A stretch of 55,329 nt of DNA. It comes from Myxococcales bacterium (GTDB lineage: Bacteria; Lernaellota; Lernaellaia; Lernaellales; Lernaellaceae). Position numbers and translations under genes: made by a program. The notes under the pieces were generated by a model. That model saw nothing but the letters and a program-made list of their open reading frames with translations. It was not told the DNA's origin and searched no databases. Numbering within the stretch: position 1 is the first letter of the stretch; each line of letters opens with the position of its first letter. Positions 33,527 to 42,941 of this stretch are shown here, in pieces. Where the stretch lies: NCBI GenBank assembly GCA_012517325.1, contig JAAYVF010000018.1, positions 1 to 55,329 on the forward strand. The letters are read 5' to 3'.

Positions 33527-34819
33527 TCAGTGAATCGGATAGACGGCCGACGCGGATTTCACCTCGGCGGGCCAGACGACCTGCTTGACGAGTTCTTGCC
33601 GCTCATTCTTCTGCCATTGGATGTAAACCATCTCGTGCCCCTGCTGCAGGCCGTGCAACGCCGGCGCGTTTTCGAACCGAATGCGGCCGAAGAAGGTCAG
33701 GAGATTCAGGTTGTCGAGGGCGGCTTTGATCTTGTCGGTACCCAGCGAACCGGCCGCCGCGATCGCCTTTTGCAGAACCAGGCCGGCGGCATATCCGCCC
33801 GCCGAATGGTAGGACGGTTCTTCGTTGTATTTCCGGCGATAGGCCTCGCTGAATTCCTCGACGCTCGGGCCGAACCATTCGCTCTCGCCGGGGCTGGCCA
33901 GCGCGGCGTTGTACTTCGCCTGCGGCTCCCACTGGCTCGGGCCGACGATCCCCACGGCCGCGTCGCCGATTTCGGCGAATTTCGGTTCCGGCGGCGCCAC
34001 GAGCAGCGCAATGAATTTGGCTTTGATGTTCTTCTCGAACAATTGACGCGCGAAAGTCGTGCCGTCGGCGAAGTGGCCGCCGCCCAACACCACGTCGACG
34101 GTCGGCGGGATTTTGTTGATGAACGGCGCGAAATCCGCCGCGCCTGTGTCATAACCCTCCGCCATGGGTATCTTGACGCCTTTTTCGCCGGCGTACTTGC
34201 CGAGCGCCCCACAGACTTCGGTGGCGAACTTGTCTTTTTCGCAAATGAGCGCCACGGCATGGGGGCCCGAATCGAGCGAAGCCAGCAAATCCAAAGCTCC
34301 GGTCAGATAGCGGCTGGCCGGCGTATAAATCTGGTAGACCAGGCTATAACCCTTGGCGTGGGTGGAATCCGACGCCGCGCCAGCGGTAATGATGACCTTG
34401 CCGTTTTGCTCCGCGATGACGGCCGCCGCGTCGGCCAGACCGCTGCTGTAGGGACTGATCAAGAAATCGGCGTGATCCTGCGTAATCAGCTTGGTGTAAA
34501 GCTCCTGCACCCGGTCCTTGTTGCTTTCGTCGTCATAGAACTTGGTGGCGAAGCGAATGTTTGTGCCGTCGGCCAATCGGGCGCCGCCCGCCGCATTGAC
34601 CTGCTCGATCCACAGGCTCAACCCGTTGATCTGGCGGGTCGACTCCACGTTGAGCTTGCCCGTCTGCGAAGCGGTGAACCCGATAGTGACGGTTTTCGCC
34701 TGCGAACCGTCGGTGGGAATCGCCGGTTGCTCGCTTTTCGCGCAAGCGGCAAAGGCAATGATGAGGAACATCGGCAATAACCGGCACGAGAACCAGAAGC
34801 GGCATTTGACGGCACGCAT
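33527..34819 (-). CDS. livK: Branched-chain amino acid ABC transporter substrate-binding lipoprotein (LivK-like)
   Basis: 430 aa from the ATG at 34819, chosen for GGAGGA 7-8 bases upstream and for the lipoprotein signal that follows (FLIIAFAAC, lipidated Cys near 26). The mature part begins VTIGFTASQTGKLNVESTRQINGLSLWIEQVNAAGG, the type I periplasmic-binding fold of the Leu/Ile/Val family. It continues through FLISPYSSGLADAAAVIAEQNGKVIITAGAAS to a C-terminal lobe. It delivers the substrate to LivHM. The ligand, whether branched-chain amino acids, amides or urea, cannot be read here. It is first in the Liv operon. Confidence 0.93.
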   Translation of the reverse strand: MRAVKCRFWFSCRLLPMFLIIAFAACAKSEQPAIPTDGSQAKTVTIGFTASQTGKLNVESTRQINGLSLWIEQVNAAGGARLADGTNIRFATKFYDDESNKDRVQELYTKLITQDHADFLISPYSSGLADAAAVIAEQNGKVIITAGAASDSTHAKGYSLVYQIYTPASRYLTGALDLLASLDSGPHAVALICEKDKFATEVCGALGKYAGEKGVKIPMAEGYDTGAADFAPFINKIPPTVDVVLGGGHFADGTTFARQLFEKNIKAKFIALLVAPPEPKFAEIGDAAVGIVGPSQWEPQAKYNAALASPGESEWFGPSVEEFSEAYRRKYNEEPSYHSAGGYAAGLVLQKAIAAAGSLGTDKIKAALDNLNLLTFFGRIRFENAPALHGLQQGHEMVYIQWQKNERQELVKQVVWPAEVKSASAVYPIH

Positions 34820-35103
34820 GGCATTCCTCCGTTCGGGACTCGGTAAGCGGATACCACACTTGGGATGATGACTACGATTCAGTTGTACCCAGGTGATTCG
34901 GCAGTCGTCAAGGACGCCGTCAAATGAAAAAGTGTAGCCTTCGTAACAGGGAATTGCCGCGAATCGCCGGCGAGTGACCTTGACAGTAGCAAGTTGGCAA
35001 TGCTGAAGTGATTCGCGGTAGAAAAATCGCGGTGGGTCGGGCCGACCCAAGATCGAAATCAGTCGCGAAAAACAGATCGAGCCGACGGACGGATAAGGCT
35101 AAA

Positions 35104-37614
35104 ATGATCAACCGGATCGTTTCTTTTTTAAAGGATCCTTCCTTTAATCGTCCGCTGGTTTATGGGTTTTCCTTCTGTGGCATTCTCGTTTTCTACCGCA
35201 TGATCCCGCAAAACCTGCTTTATATCCATATTGTTTTCGGAATCCTGCTTTCGTTCTACGCGGGCGTCTGGCTGCACCGTCGGTTCGGCGCCAAGTGGCA
35301 TCAGACGAATTGGCCGTGGATCGCCGTTTTCGGCTATCTAGCCTTTTCGCTCGGCTTCGATTTCAAAGTCTTTTTCTTTTACCTCGGCAGCTATTACCCC
35401 TATCCGCCGCCGACCCATGCCGGCCTGCATTTTTTCACGATGGTGACGGCCGTGTTCGCCTATGCCGCGCTCAATCTGTTTTTCGGCGGCCGCGCCGCGT
35501 TTTACTACGAACAGGCGCCATCGCCGCGCCATGCCCTGGCCGCGGGTTTCTTCGGATTAGGCCTCGGCATTCTCTTGGTCAACCTGATCCTGTTCCGCAA
35601 TTGGCCGGTCGCGGTGTTCACCTCGTTGTTTTTGCTCGCCTGGATGATTCCGCGAAACCGAACCGGGTTCGCCGTCGCGACGCTCCTGGTTTTCATCTCT
35701 ATTGGAATCTACCTGAAACAATCCAGCGCGGTTTATCTGGGCAGTCTGCAGGACGCGGTGTTGGAAAAACAGGTTGATTCGCCGTACACCCGAACGCACT
35801 TTTTCACCTATCACGATCGGCAGTGCGTCACCATCGACAGCAACTATCACCCGATTACCTTCAACTGTCGAAACCCGGAACTTTTACCGCGCGGCTTGAC
35901 CTACTTTTTCAAATTTCTTGTCGGCGAACGATCCAACTATCGCGCCCTGGTCGTCGGACGTTCGCTGGGGATGTATCCGAACATCCTGCTTTCGGTGAAT
36001 CCGCGGGCCGAGGTCATTCAGACGGCCGATTTCGACCCGCAGATCACGCGACAGGTGGAAAAGAATTTTTCGTTCACCGACATCGACGACCGTTCGGCGG
36101 GCAAACGGAAGATCCGTTACTTCGCCGGCGACTTGTCGCGGTTCATGCTCGATCATTCGGGGTCGTACGATATTGTTTTTTACAACGGCATCGGTCTGGC
36201 GCAGTACCAGGTGCCCTTTTGCCTTCACTTTCAGGAATACTATTTATTGACGCCCGAAGTGCTCAATCGCCTTTTCTACACGATGCTGGCCCCCGACGGC
36301 GTCTTCATCATGGATTGGGGCGGCAGCATCAGCAAAGAACCGCTTTACATGCTCGCCAACTTTCCGGCGGACGTTGACGTTCGCATTTTCTGGTACGACC
36401 TGATCGAGCCGCCGTTTACCGGCATGCCGCTTTTTTATATTGTCGCTTCCCGCGACAGCGCACGGTTGGACGCGCTCGAAGCGCACTTGAAAAAATCGTC
36501 CTTCTTTACCCGACTGCCGCGCCCGCAGGCCAGAACCTTGGAATTCTCCCTGCCGCAATTACTGGCCAAGCGATTGGACATTTTCCGCGACTTCCACTCA
36601 TTGATCATGGACCAGAATGCCTATTTGAAGACTTCGTGGGACCGACCTTTTTGCCGTTACGATATGATCCTGACGCCGCTGTTTTTCTTGTTTTTGTTGG
36701 CCGTCCTCATCGGCGCGGCAATTTTCTTTTTCCTGATCATGCTCGGCATCGCGCGCGCGACCGTGGCCGTCTGTCGGGAACTCGGCCTACTTTGGCGGCA
36801 AAATACGGCGCTCTCCGGCATCAAACCATGGATTAAAGCGGCGGTGATTTTGTCCTTTGAAGCTCTCTTGGTCCTCTTCATCATGTCCGCGTTGCTGGAA
36901 ACGTCCCGGCAAAAGCAATTATCGCTGGTCGTGGCCGGCCTGCTGGCCGTTTTCACCCTGCTGATACTGTTTCGCCGCCTGCCAGCCACCGGCCGATCAT
37001 TGGTCGATTCGCTCCTGCTTTTCATCCGCCGCTATCCCGTTTTGCTTTGCGAAGCCGCGGTACCACTCTGGCGCACTCGCCCGCGATTTCTTTTTCTCAA
37101 TCCGCTGCGGCGGCAGACAATCGCCTATTTCACGGGCATCATGGCCATCATCTGGTTCATCGATGTCGCCGGTCGGCAATCGCATCAACTCATCGGCATT
37201 GGTTATACGTGGCCGATATTCATTTTCATCTGGCTGACCGCGGCCGCATCGGCTTTGTTCATCCTCCGGCGGGCCGCGCTCTCCTGGGCGCCGACCGCGG
37301 GGTTGTCGGTGCTGGCGATCGCCGCCGTGACGACCGCCAATCTGAACCTCGAGGGCGCGCCGGCGCTGATTCCGGTGATTTTGACCGGTTGGCTGACTGG
37401 TGCGACGGTACGCCTGGCCCTGCCCTCCGAGGCGGCGGAGGATCGCCAGGCCTCTTGGCATGCCTTCTTCAGCGGCATCGCGATCGGTTTTGTCGCCTGT
37501 CAGATCCTGCAATTTTTCGTCGGATTCAGTGTCGCCGCGGACGTGGCCTTGTTGATTCTACTGCTCGTGCTCTGGCGTCTATGGATGGGCCGTCGGCAGA
37601 ATCCGGCTGGGTGA
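35104..37614 (+). CDS. Multi-pass membrane protein with spermidine-synthase-like domain
   Basis: 836 aa from the ATG at 35104, with GGATAAGG upstream. Residues about 12-235 hold seven membrane helices. Residues about 240-500 form a Rossmann-like domain similar to spermidine synthases (YRALVVGRSLGMYPNILLSV, VIQTADFDPQITRQVEKNF, YDIVFYNGIGLAQYQVP, YFTMLAPDGVFIMDWGGS-like). The last about 320 residues are a further eight to nine helices. The usual GGGDG nucleotide motif is altered to VGRSLG and the catalytic Asp is not obvious, so polyamine synthesis is doubtful. The 3' end overlaps the convergent cytochrome gene by 36 bp. Confidence 0.78.
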   Translation: MINRIVSFLKDPSFNRPLVYGFSFCGILVFYRMIPQNLLYIHIVFGILLSFYAGVWLHRRFGAKWHQTNWPWIAVFGYLAFSLGFDFKVFFFYLGSYYPYPPPTHAGLHFFTMVTAVFAYAALNLFFGGRAAFYYEQAPSPRHALAAGFFGLGLGILLVNLILFRNWPVAVFTSLFLLAWMIPRNRTGFAVATLLVFISIGIYLKQSSAVYLGSLQDAVLEKQVDSPYTRTHFFTYHDRQCVTIDSNYHPITFNCRNPELLPRGLTYFFKFLVGERSNYRALVVGRSLGMYPNILLSVNPRAEVIQTADFDPQITRQVEKNFSFTDIDDRSAGKRKIRYFAGDLSRFMLDHSGSYDIVFYNGIGLAQYQVPFCLHFQEYYLLTPEVLNRLFYTMLAPDGVFIMDWGGSISKEPLYMLANFPADVDVRIFWYDLIEPPFTGMPLFYIVASRDSARLDALEAHLKKSSFFTRLPRPQARTLEFSLPQLLAKRLDIFRDFHSLIMDQNAYLKTSWDRPFCRYDMILTPLFFLFLLAVLIGAAIFFFLIMLGIARATVAVCRELGLLWRQNTALSGIKPWIKAAVILSFEALLVLFIMSALLETSRQKQLSLVVAGLLAVFTLLILFRRLPATGRSLVDSLLLFIRRYPVLLCEAAVPLWRTRPRFLFLNPLRRQTIAYFTGIMAIIWFIDVAGRQSHQLIGIGYTWPIFIFIWLTAAASALFILRRAALSWAPTAGLSVLAIAAVTTANLNLEGAPALIPVILTGWLTGATVRLALPSEAAEDRQASWHAFFSGIAIGFVACQILQFFVGFSVAADVALLILLLVLWRLWMGRRQNPAG

Positions 37615-39837
37615 GGTCAATCCGGGGATTTCATCCGTTGCCGTCTGATCCGTTTTTTCCGCTGCATTCTCTTGATCGAGAGGAATCATCATTTCGAACC
37701 TGGCGATTTCCGCCACCGGCATGGTGGTGCCGTCGCGATCATAGGCCCAATCGACAAAATCCTGCGAAAGTTTCCGGTATTGCCAGACGGCGGTCAGGCG
37801 CAACGGACCTGGCGCGTGGTCGGGGAGAACAGTTTCAAATTCGTCACCGATCCGCTGCCCGAAGGCGATCTGGCGTTCGACGATTTTCTTTTCGATCTGC
37901 CAGACGCGGTTCATTTTTACGATGTTCCCGTCCTTACCGATCATGTAACCGCCCAGGCGATGCGAACCCGGAAGCACCTGCTGTTCGGCATCCAAGCCGC
38001 CGGATTGGAAAACGAGGGCGTCGTCCGCATCCGTCACCCGTACCTCGATCCAGACCTCGATCAAATCCAGTGGCGCGGCCGGGAAAGCGTGGTCAACGCC
38101 GATGTTTGACGTCCAGAGGATGAACTTGAACTTTTCGCCCGGCATTACGGCGGAGCGGGGTTCGTAATTCATTTTGAGCCAGATGCGGAGGGCATTGTCC
38201 TCATCCAGATCGACCACCTGCCCCCAGGCGCGCAACTGAATCGGAAATTGCCCCTTGAGGAAGCAACGGATGAATTCGACTTGCTCGTAATCCCGATTGG
38301 CAAAAGGCGTCGCCGTGTTGCTTCCCGGGAACAGATGATTTCTCACGGAACCGGATAAGCCGAGGTCGGCGCGGGACTGCATATGGCAATCAATGCAGCG
38401 GCCGCGTTCCAGGCCGATGTCGTTGGTGGGTTTGATCTGCAGGCGATGGCACACCTGACAGAATTCGTCGCGATATTGAATTTTCCGTTGCAGCGCTCTG
38501 CCGTGTCCCGGCGGGAAAAGGTTGATCAGCATTTTCCCGAAGACAGAAACGTCGCCTGTTTGGTCGGGCGCCAATCGCGCCAGATGCCGCAGGTTGGGTT
38601 TCAGCGTCAACACCGACCGGCGCAGGTCGGGAGGAAATTGCACCGCGTCGGCGACATGACAAAAGACGCAGGACATGTTGTGGCGGTCGGCGAAATCCCG
38701 ATAGTTCTGGGACGAATCGAAAAGCGATTGCGGATGATGGCAACCGGCGCAAAGGTTGGCGTTTTCCGCGCCGATCTCCGCGATCATCAGATCCAGATTC
38801 TTCTGAAAATAGGGCGTCTGCATCGACCGGTTGTGAGTCGATTTCAGATGATCGGCCAGAATGTCCGGGTGGCAGTCCGCGGTGCGGCCGCAGGATTCGG
38901 TCAGTTCGAGCAGATTCGCCTGTTTAAAATCGAGCGGCTTGATCCGCTCGGCCGGCTCCCGCTCGGCCATGGGTATCGTCGACAGGTGAAGCGTGAAGGA
39001 CGGGTCCGCGGTGCGCGCATCGATCAGGCTGCCGATCAGCAAAAGAAAAAAAAGCCCGACGGGAAAGGCGAAACGCCGCAGGTGGACGCCGATGGCCGAT
39101 CGATTGCCCGGCGCGGCAAGCCACCGGAGCAGCCAGAGCAACAAAGAGGCGGTGAGTAGGAAGCTGGAGATTCGATGCAGCGAAAACGCCGCTTGTGCCG
39201 TTCGTCCCAAACGTAGAACGAAAATCATCACTCCGGAGTAACAGGTAACCAGGTACGACCAGATGAGAATTTTCGCGTGAATCAACTTCAACCGGGAAAA
39301 GGCCGGCAAAAAGGCGTTGAAGCGGATCGTCGACACGAGCAGTGCCGACCCGAGGAGCAGAAATGCTCCGCGATTTTCCGGCGCGACTTTCAGGGGTATG
39401 ACGATACAGATCGCCAGAACGATCAGGTAGAAAGTCCAGGTGTTGAAAAGGTCGACTCCTCGGCGTCCGGAAAAATACCACCGCAAAAGCAGGGCAACCG
39501 CATAGACAACAGCCAAGCCGCCAATCGCGACGATGGCGCCGGCCGGGGAATCCTCGTTGCCGATCAGCATCGCGATCGCCGCACCGAAAATGATTAAAAA
39601 GAATCCGTGCGAGAATGCCGACCCTCCCCACTCATTTTTTTCGACGATTCGACGCAACCAGATTGCGTTGAAAATTGTACACCAGATAAAAGACACGAGC
39701 GGGTGGAGAAAAAGAGCCGCCAGGTAGAAATCCGTCCAGGATGAGGAAAAAACGAACCAGAATCCGGTCATGATCGATACAATCGACAATCCCCAGATCC
39801 ATTGCTCGCCTGGCTTCGTTTGCGCGGAACGAATCAA
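37579..39837 (-). CDS. Membrane-anchored multiheme cytochrome c
   Basis: 752 aa if started at the TTG at 39837, which has AAGGAG 6 bases upstream; the frame opens at 39864. Residues about 10-290 hold eight or nine membrane helices. The periplasmic part has four canonical haem motifs: CAGCH (near 360), CVFCH (near 390), CQVCH (near 460), CIDCH (near 480). A possible atypical one is C-x5-C-H (CGRTADCH, near 315). Distal histidines follow several (HHPQS, HNMSC, HGRAL). Residues 520-740 are a beta-rich domain (WLKMNYEPRSAVMPGEKFKF). The probable role is electron transfer or a redox reaction in the periplasm, partner unknown. It ends inside the opposing gene. Confidence 0.85.
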   Translation of the reverse strand: MIRSAQTKPGEQWIWGLSIVSIMTGFWFVFSSSWTDFYLAALFLHPLVSFIWCTIFNAIWLRRIVEKNEWGGSAFSHGFFLIIFGAAIAMLIGNEDSPAGAIVAIGGLAVVYAVALLLRWYFSGRRGVDLFNTWTFYLIVLAICIVIPLKVAPENRGAFLLLGSALLVSTIRFNAFLPAFSRLKLIHAKILIWSYLVTCYSGVMIFVLRLGRTAQAAFSLHRISSFLLTASLLLWLLRWLAAPGNRSAIGVHLRRFAFPVGLFFLLLIGSLIDARTADPSFTLHLSTIPMAEREPAERIKPLDFKQANLLELTESCGRTADCHPDILADHLKSTHNRSMQTPYFQKNLDLMIAEIGAENANLCAGCHHPQSLFDSSQNYRDFADRHNMSCVFCHVADAVQFPPDLRRSVLTLKPNLRHLARLAPDQTGDVSVFGKMLINLFPPGHGRALQRKIQYRDEFCQVCHRLQIKPTNDIGLERGRCIDCHMQSRADLGLSGSVRNHLFPGSNTATPFANRDYEQVEFIRCFLKGQFPIQLRAWGQVVDLDEDNALRIWLKMNYEPRSAVMPGEKFKFILWTSNIGVDHAFPAAPLDLIEVWIEVRVTDADDALVFQSGGLDAEQQVLPGSHRLGGYMIGKDGNIVKMNRVWQIEKKIVERQIAFGQRIGDEFETVLPDHAPGPLRLTAVWQYRKLSQDFVDWAYDRDGTTMPVAEIARFEMMIPLDQENAAEKTDQTATDEIPGLTSPSRILPTAHP

Positions 39838-40042
39838 CCAATACTCCTTACCGGCATTAAGCAATCAGTATATCATCAGGCCGTCGAATTTATCCAGGGT
39901 TCGCGCCTTTAGCCCTCGTTTTCGTGCCGTGAAAGCTGCTCCATTCAGGTTTTTCGAATGACGTCTTCAGGTATCTCCCGATGGCCGGGCAGCCTTCCGT
40001 CGCCTATCGTTCGTCGCATCAGGACTGAACGAGGAGTTCCCA

Positions 40043-40396
40043 ATGGAGGAAATGGCAATGAAGGCGCATGAAAGCCAGGTTTTTGAGTTGTATCTGACCC
40101 GCGTCAACAGACCCGACAAACTTTTTCCGCCCGCCTCCGAAACGCCGACACCAGGGCAGCGACATGACGAAACTCCACCGGCGGCTCGCGAACGGGCGTC
40201 AAAGAGCGCGGCGCTCGTCCCTACCAAGCCGAAATTCAGTTTGACGGAATGGTTTTGCGACCGGGCGCTCAAGGGTTTTGCCTCCCGAGTCGAACGCTAT
40301 CCGGTGTTCATCAGTCTGGCCGCCCTGGGCAGCGGTTTTCTCGTCGATCAAATGGACCGGCATTCGCGCCTGGCGCTGCCGCCGCACGAGTCCTGA
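40043..40396 (+). CDS. Hypothetical protein (117 aa)
   Basis: The ATG has GAGGAG 8 bases upstream. The N-terminal two-thirds are polar and proline-rich. Residues about 75-110 are more ordered (FSLTEWFCDRALKGFASRVERYPVFISLAALGSGFLVDQ), with a short hydrophobic helix. No family is recognised. The neighbours (multiheme cytochrome divergent, SGNH hydrolase 83 bp downstream) give no role. The ribosome site is the main evidence. Confidence 0.5.
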   Translation: MEEMAMKAHESQVFELYLTRVNRPDKLFPPASETPTPGQRHDETPPAARERASKSAALVPTKPKFSLTEWFCDRALKGFASRVERYPVFISLAALGSGFLVDQMDRHSRLALPPHES

Positions 40397-40479
40397 TCAA
40401 TCCAGAACTCGCGCAATAAGTCGTGGGCCGAAGCACCGGCATGTTGCCATGATCAAATTCCGCCGCGTATGATGGCGGC

Positions 40480-41469
40480 ATGGTCGACCCCACGAAACAG
40501 AGCCGCTGTCCGCAATTGCGAAAACTGATCTTTCGCCTTGGGGCGATCATCGGTTCGCTCATTTTCCTGCTGGTCGCGATTGAAATCGGCCTGCATCTGA
40601 CCGGCCATTTCCTGATCAAAACGATCGCACTGGACACGGCGGCGAATCCCGACGCGCCGTCAGGATTTCTCGCGGCCTGCTTCGGGGATAGCGTCACTTA
40701 CGGCCCGATTGATACCACGCTCCGCTCATATTCCTATCCGGCTCAGCTCGAGCGCTTGCTTCGGCGAGAGCACCCCACCCTGGGTGTCCGCGTACTGAAC
40801 GAAGGCATCTGTGGCGCCAATAGTGCGGATGTAATCGAACGGCTGAAAAGTCGTCTGGCCGCCTATACCCGCGCTCCCGACCTGCTCATCGTCATGGCCG
40901 GAACCAATGACATGTGGAACCTGCACGCCGCGACACCTTTGAAAAACGGCAGCGCCTCGTTGCCGGCCGGTAAGCAGTGGTTGGCAAAACTGGAAACAAC
41001 GAGGGTCGGCAAGTTGTCGGCGATGCTCGGCCTGCGGGGAGCAGCTTTGGTTAACCGACTGCTCGAAACCAAGGGCGAAGGCGAGCAGAGCCGAAATTGG
41101 CAAACCGAGGATTCCCGATATGTCTGTGTGCTTCATCCGGAACTGCCCGAGGAACGGCCGTTTCTGGAAACCTGGCTGAGGCAGGATCTGGCGGAAATCC
41201 GCCGGATCGGCGATGCCGCGGGAATTCCCATCCTCATCGGCCTCTACCATCTGTCCCAGATGAACCCGCTCATCCGCGAGGCCGCGACGCAAGCCGGTCT
41301 CCCGGTGTGCGATCCGCCGGGGCATGGCGATGCTTATTGGAAAATGACGGGGCTCCTTTCTTCGGACGGCTGGCATCCCAACGAAAAAGGCTACGCGGTC
41401 ATCGCACGCCATTTCGCCGCCTGCTTCGAATCGCTCGCCCTGATCCGAAATGCGGCGGAGAAAAAGTAG
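40480..41469 (+). CDS. SGNH/GDSL hydrolase, membrane anchored
   Basis: 329 aa. An N-terminal helix (LGAIIGSLIFLLVAIEIGLHL, about 20-42) anchors or exports it. Block I is ACFGDSVTYG (nucleophile Ser near 71), block II contains NEGICGANSADV, block III is MAGTNDMW (Asn near 143), and block V is SDGWHPNEKGY (catalytic Asp/His near 299-302). The four blocks define SGNH esterases acting on esters or acetyl groups, often on cell-surface glycans or lipids. The actual substrate is unknown. Confidence 0.9.
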   Translation: MVDPTKQSRCPQLRKLIFRLGAIIGSLIFLLVAIEIGLHLTGHFLIKTIALDTAANPDAPSGFLAACFGDSVTYGPIDTTLRSYSYPAQLERLLRREHPTLGVRVLNEGICGANSADVIERLKSRLAAYTRAPDLLIVMAGTNDMWNLHAATPLKNGSASLPAGKQWLAKLETTRVGKLSAMLGLRGAALVNRLLETKGEGEQSRNWQTEDSRYVCVLHPELPEERPFLETWLRQDLAEIRRIGDAAGIPILIGLYHLSQMNPLIREAATQAGLPVCDPPGHGDAYWKMTGLLSSDGWHPNEKGYAVIARHFAACFESLALIRNAAEKK

Positions 41470-41551
41470 CCGCCGCGACCGGAATCAATTCTATTTGCCC
41501 ATTGGAAAAACCCTGTTAGAGTCACTGCCGCCAAACAAAATAAGGAGCCGG

Positions 41552-42919
41552 ATGATGTGGGTAAGCCTGGAAGTGACTCATTCGATCGTTTGTCCCACCT
41601 GCAATCTGCGCAATGCGCTACCGGGATTGCGACAACAGCTGAAATGCAGTCATTGCCGGGTGGACATCCCGGTCAAGGAAGCGTTCAAGGGACAAACCAG
41701 CGGGATGAGGCACTTGTTCGGCGGCCATTACGATGCCTTGGCCGAAGCGGTGGTGCTGCTCGACGAAGGACACGCCGGAACCGGCATCGAACTGGCAATG
41801 GATTACCGGTGCGAATTTTTCCGTTGGAAGCCCCGTTGTCCCGAGTGCGACAAGCCTTTCAGCGAAGCCCAGTACACCGACCCCGCGCCGGCGATCACTT
41901 GCCACGAGTGCGGGCATACCCTACCGATTCGAATCCCGGATGAAAAAAGCGCCAAATGGGATCCGCGCCTGCACCTGATCATTAACGACGCCGGCGAAAA
42001 CGGCGACCCGCGCCGGCGGGAAACGCCCGCCGCGGCCAAACCCGTTGTCTTGTCCTGTGCCGCCTGCGGCGCCGATCTGTCACTTGACGGTGAGTCCCGC
42101 GAAGTCAAATGCGAACACTGCGGCAGCGACAACTACCTGCCCGACGAACTGTGGCAACAACTGCACCCCGGGGAAAAAGGCCATGTTTTTTATCTGATTT
42201 ACCGAGTCGACCCGCGGCTGGATTTTCAACTGCACAGGTATTTTTTCGGTCCGAACAAAGCGCGATACGCCGCCAAGAAAAAACGGCTGGAGGTGTCGCT
42301 GCACCGCGCGCTGGAGGATTTCCTCAAACCCGATAATCTGGCGACCTTCGAACAAGTCATGGCGGAGAAGCTTGACCCGACGCTGCGAAACATGATTTTG
42401 AGCGACACCCGACTGACTCCGGCGCATCTGGAAATCATCAACCGGCAAAATCCGGAAGCGGATCTCGAGTTGGCCGGCAAAAAGAATCTTTCGGCGGAAT
42501 TGATTGAAAAGCTCGCCCTGGCCGCCGATTCGCGCGTTCGGCGGCAAATCGCGTCGCACGAACAATTGCCCGCTCCGCTGGCGATTCGCCTGGCGAGCGA
42601 TGCGGAAGAAACCGTGCGCGTGAAAATCGCCGGACGTCAGGCTCTTTTGCCCGCACTGTTTTCAACTCTCGCGGAGGACCCGGAAGCATCGGTCCGCGCC
42701 GTCATCGCCGCGCGCGCCGATGTCGCCCCCGAAATTCTGGCGAAGTTGGCTCACGATTCAGTGGCAGCGGTTCGCGCCGCCGTAGCAGCCAACCATTCGA
42801 CTCCTGCGCCGGCGCTCGGCAAATTGGCGCGCGATAAAGACGAAAAGGTGGCCGCTTTCGCGCGGAAAAACGCCAATTATCAACCCGGCTTCCTCGCGCG
42901 CCTGTTTGGTAAAAACTAG
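41552..42919 (+). CDS. Zinc-ribbon protein with leucine-rich-variant/HEAT-like repeats
   Basis: 455 aa. AAGGAG (41542-41547) precedes two adjacent ATGs (41552, 41555); the second has better spacing. Three treble CxxC zinc ribbons occupy residues 10-210: CPTC...CSHC, CPEC...CHEC, CAAC...CEHC. Residues about 285-450 are helical repeats of about 24 residues with the LRV-like pattern Lxx-LAxD-xxxxVR-xxVAxN (SDAEETVRVKIAGRQ, EDPEASVRAVIAARA, HDSVAAVRAAVAANH). A cytoplasmic scaffold or nucleic-acid or protein-binding role is plausible, but no enzyme motif is seen. The C-terminal 35 residues are basic. Confidence 0.8.
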   Translation: MMWVSLEVTHSIVCPTCNLRNALPGLRQQLKCSHCRVDIPVKEAFKGQTSGMRHLFGGHYDALAEAVVLLDEGHAGTGIELAMDYRCEFFRWKPRCPECDKPFSEAQYTDPAPAITCHECGHTLPIRIPDEKSAKWDPRLHLIINDAGENGDPRRRETPAAAKPVVLSCAACGADLSLDGESREVKCEHCGSDNYLPDELWQQLHPGEKGHVFYLIYRVDPRLDFQLHRYFFGPNKARYAAKKKRLEVSLHRALEDFLKPDNLATFEQVMAEKLDPTLRNMILSDTRLTPAHLEIINRQNPEADLELAGKKNLSAELIEKLALAADSRVRRQIASHEQLPAPLAIRLASDAEETVRVKIAGRQALLPALFSTLAEDPEASVRAVIAARADVAPEILAKLAHDSVAAVRAAVAANHSTPAPALGKLARDKDEKVAAFARKNANYQPGFLARLFGKN

Positions 42920-42941
42920 CGGAGATAACCTCTGGACATCA

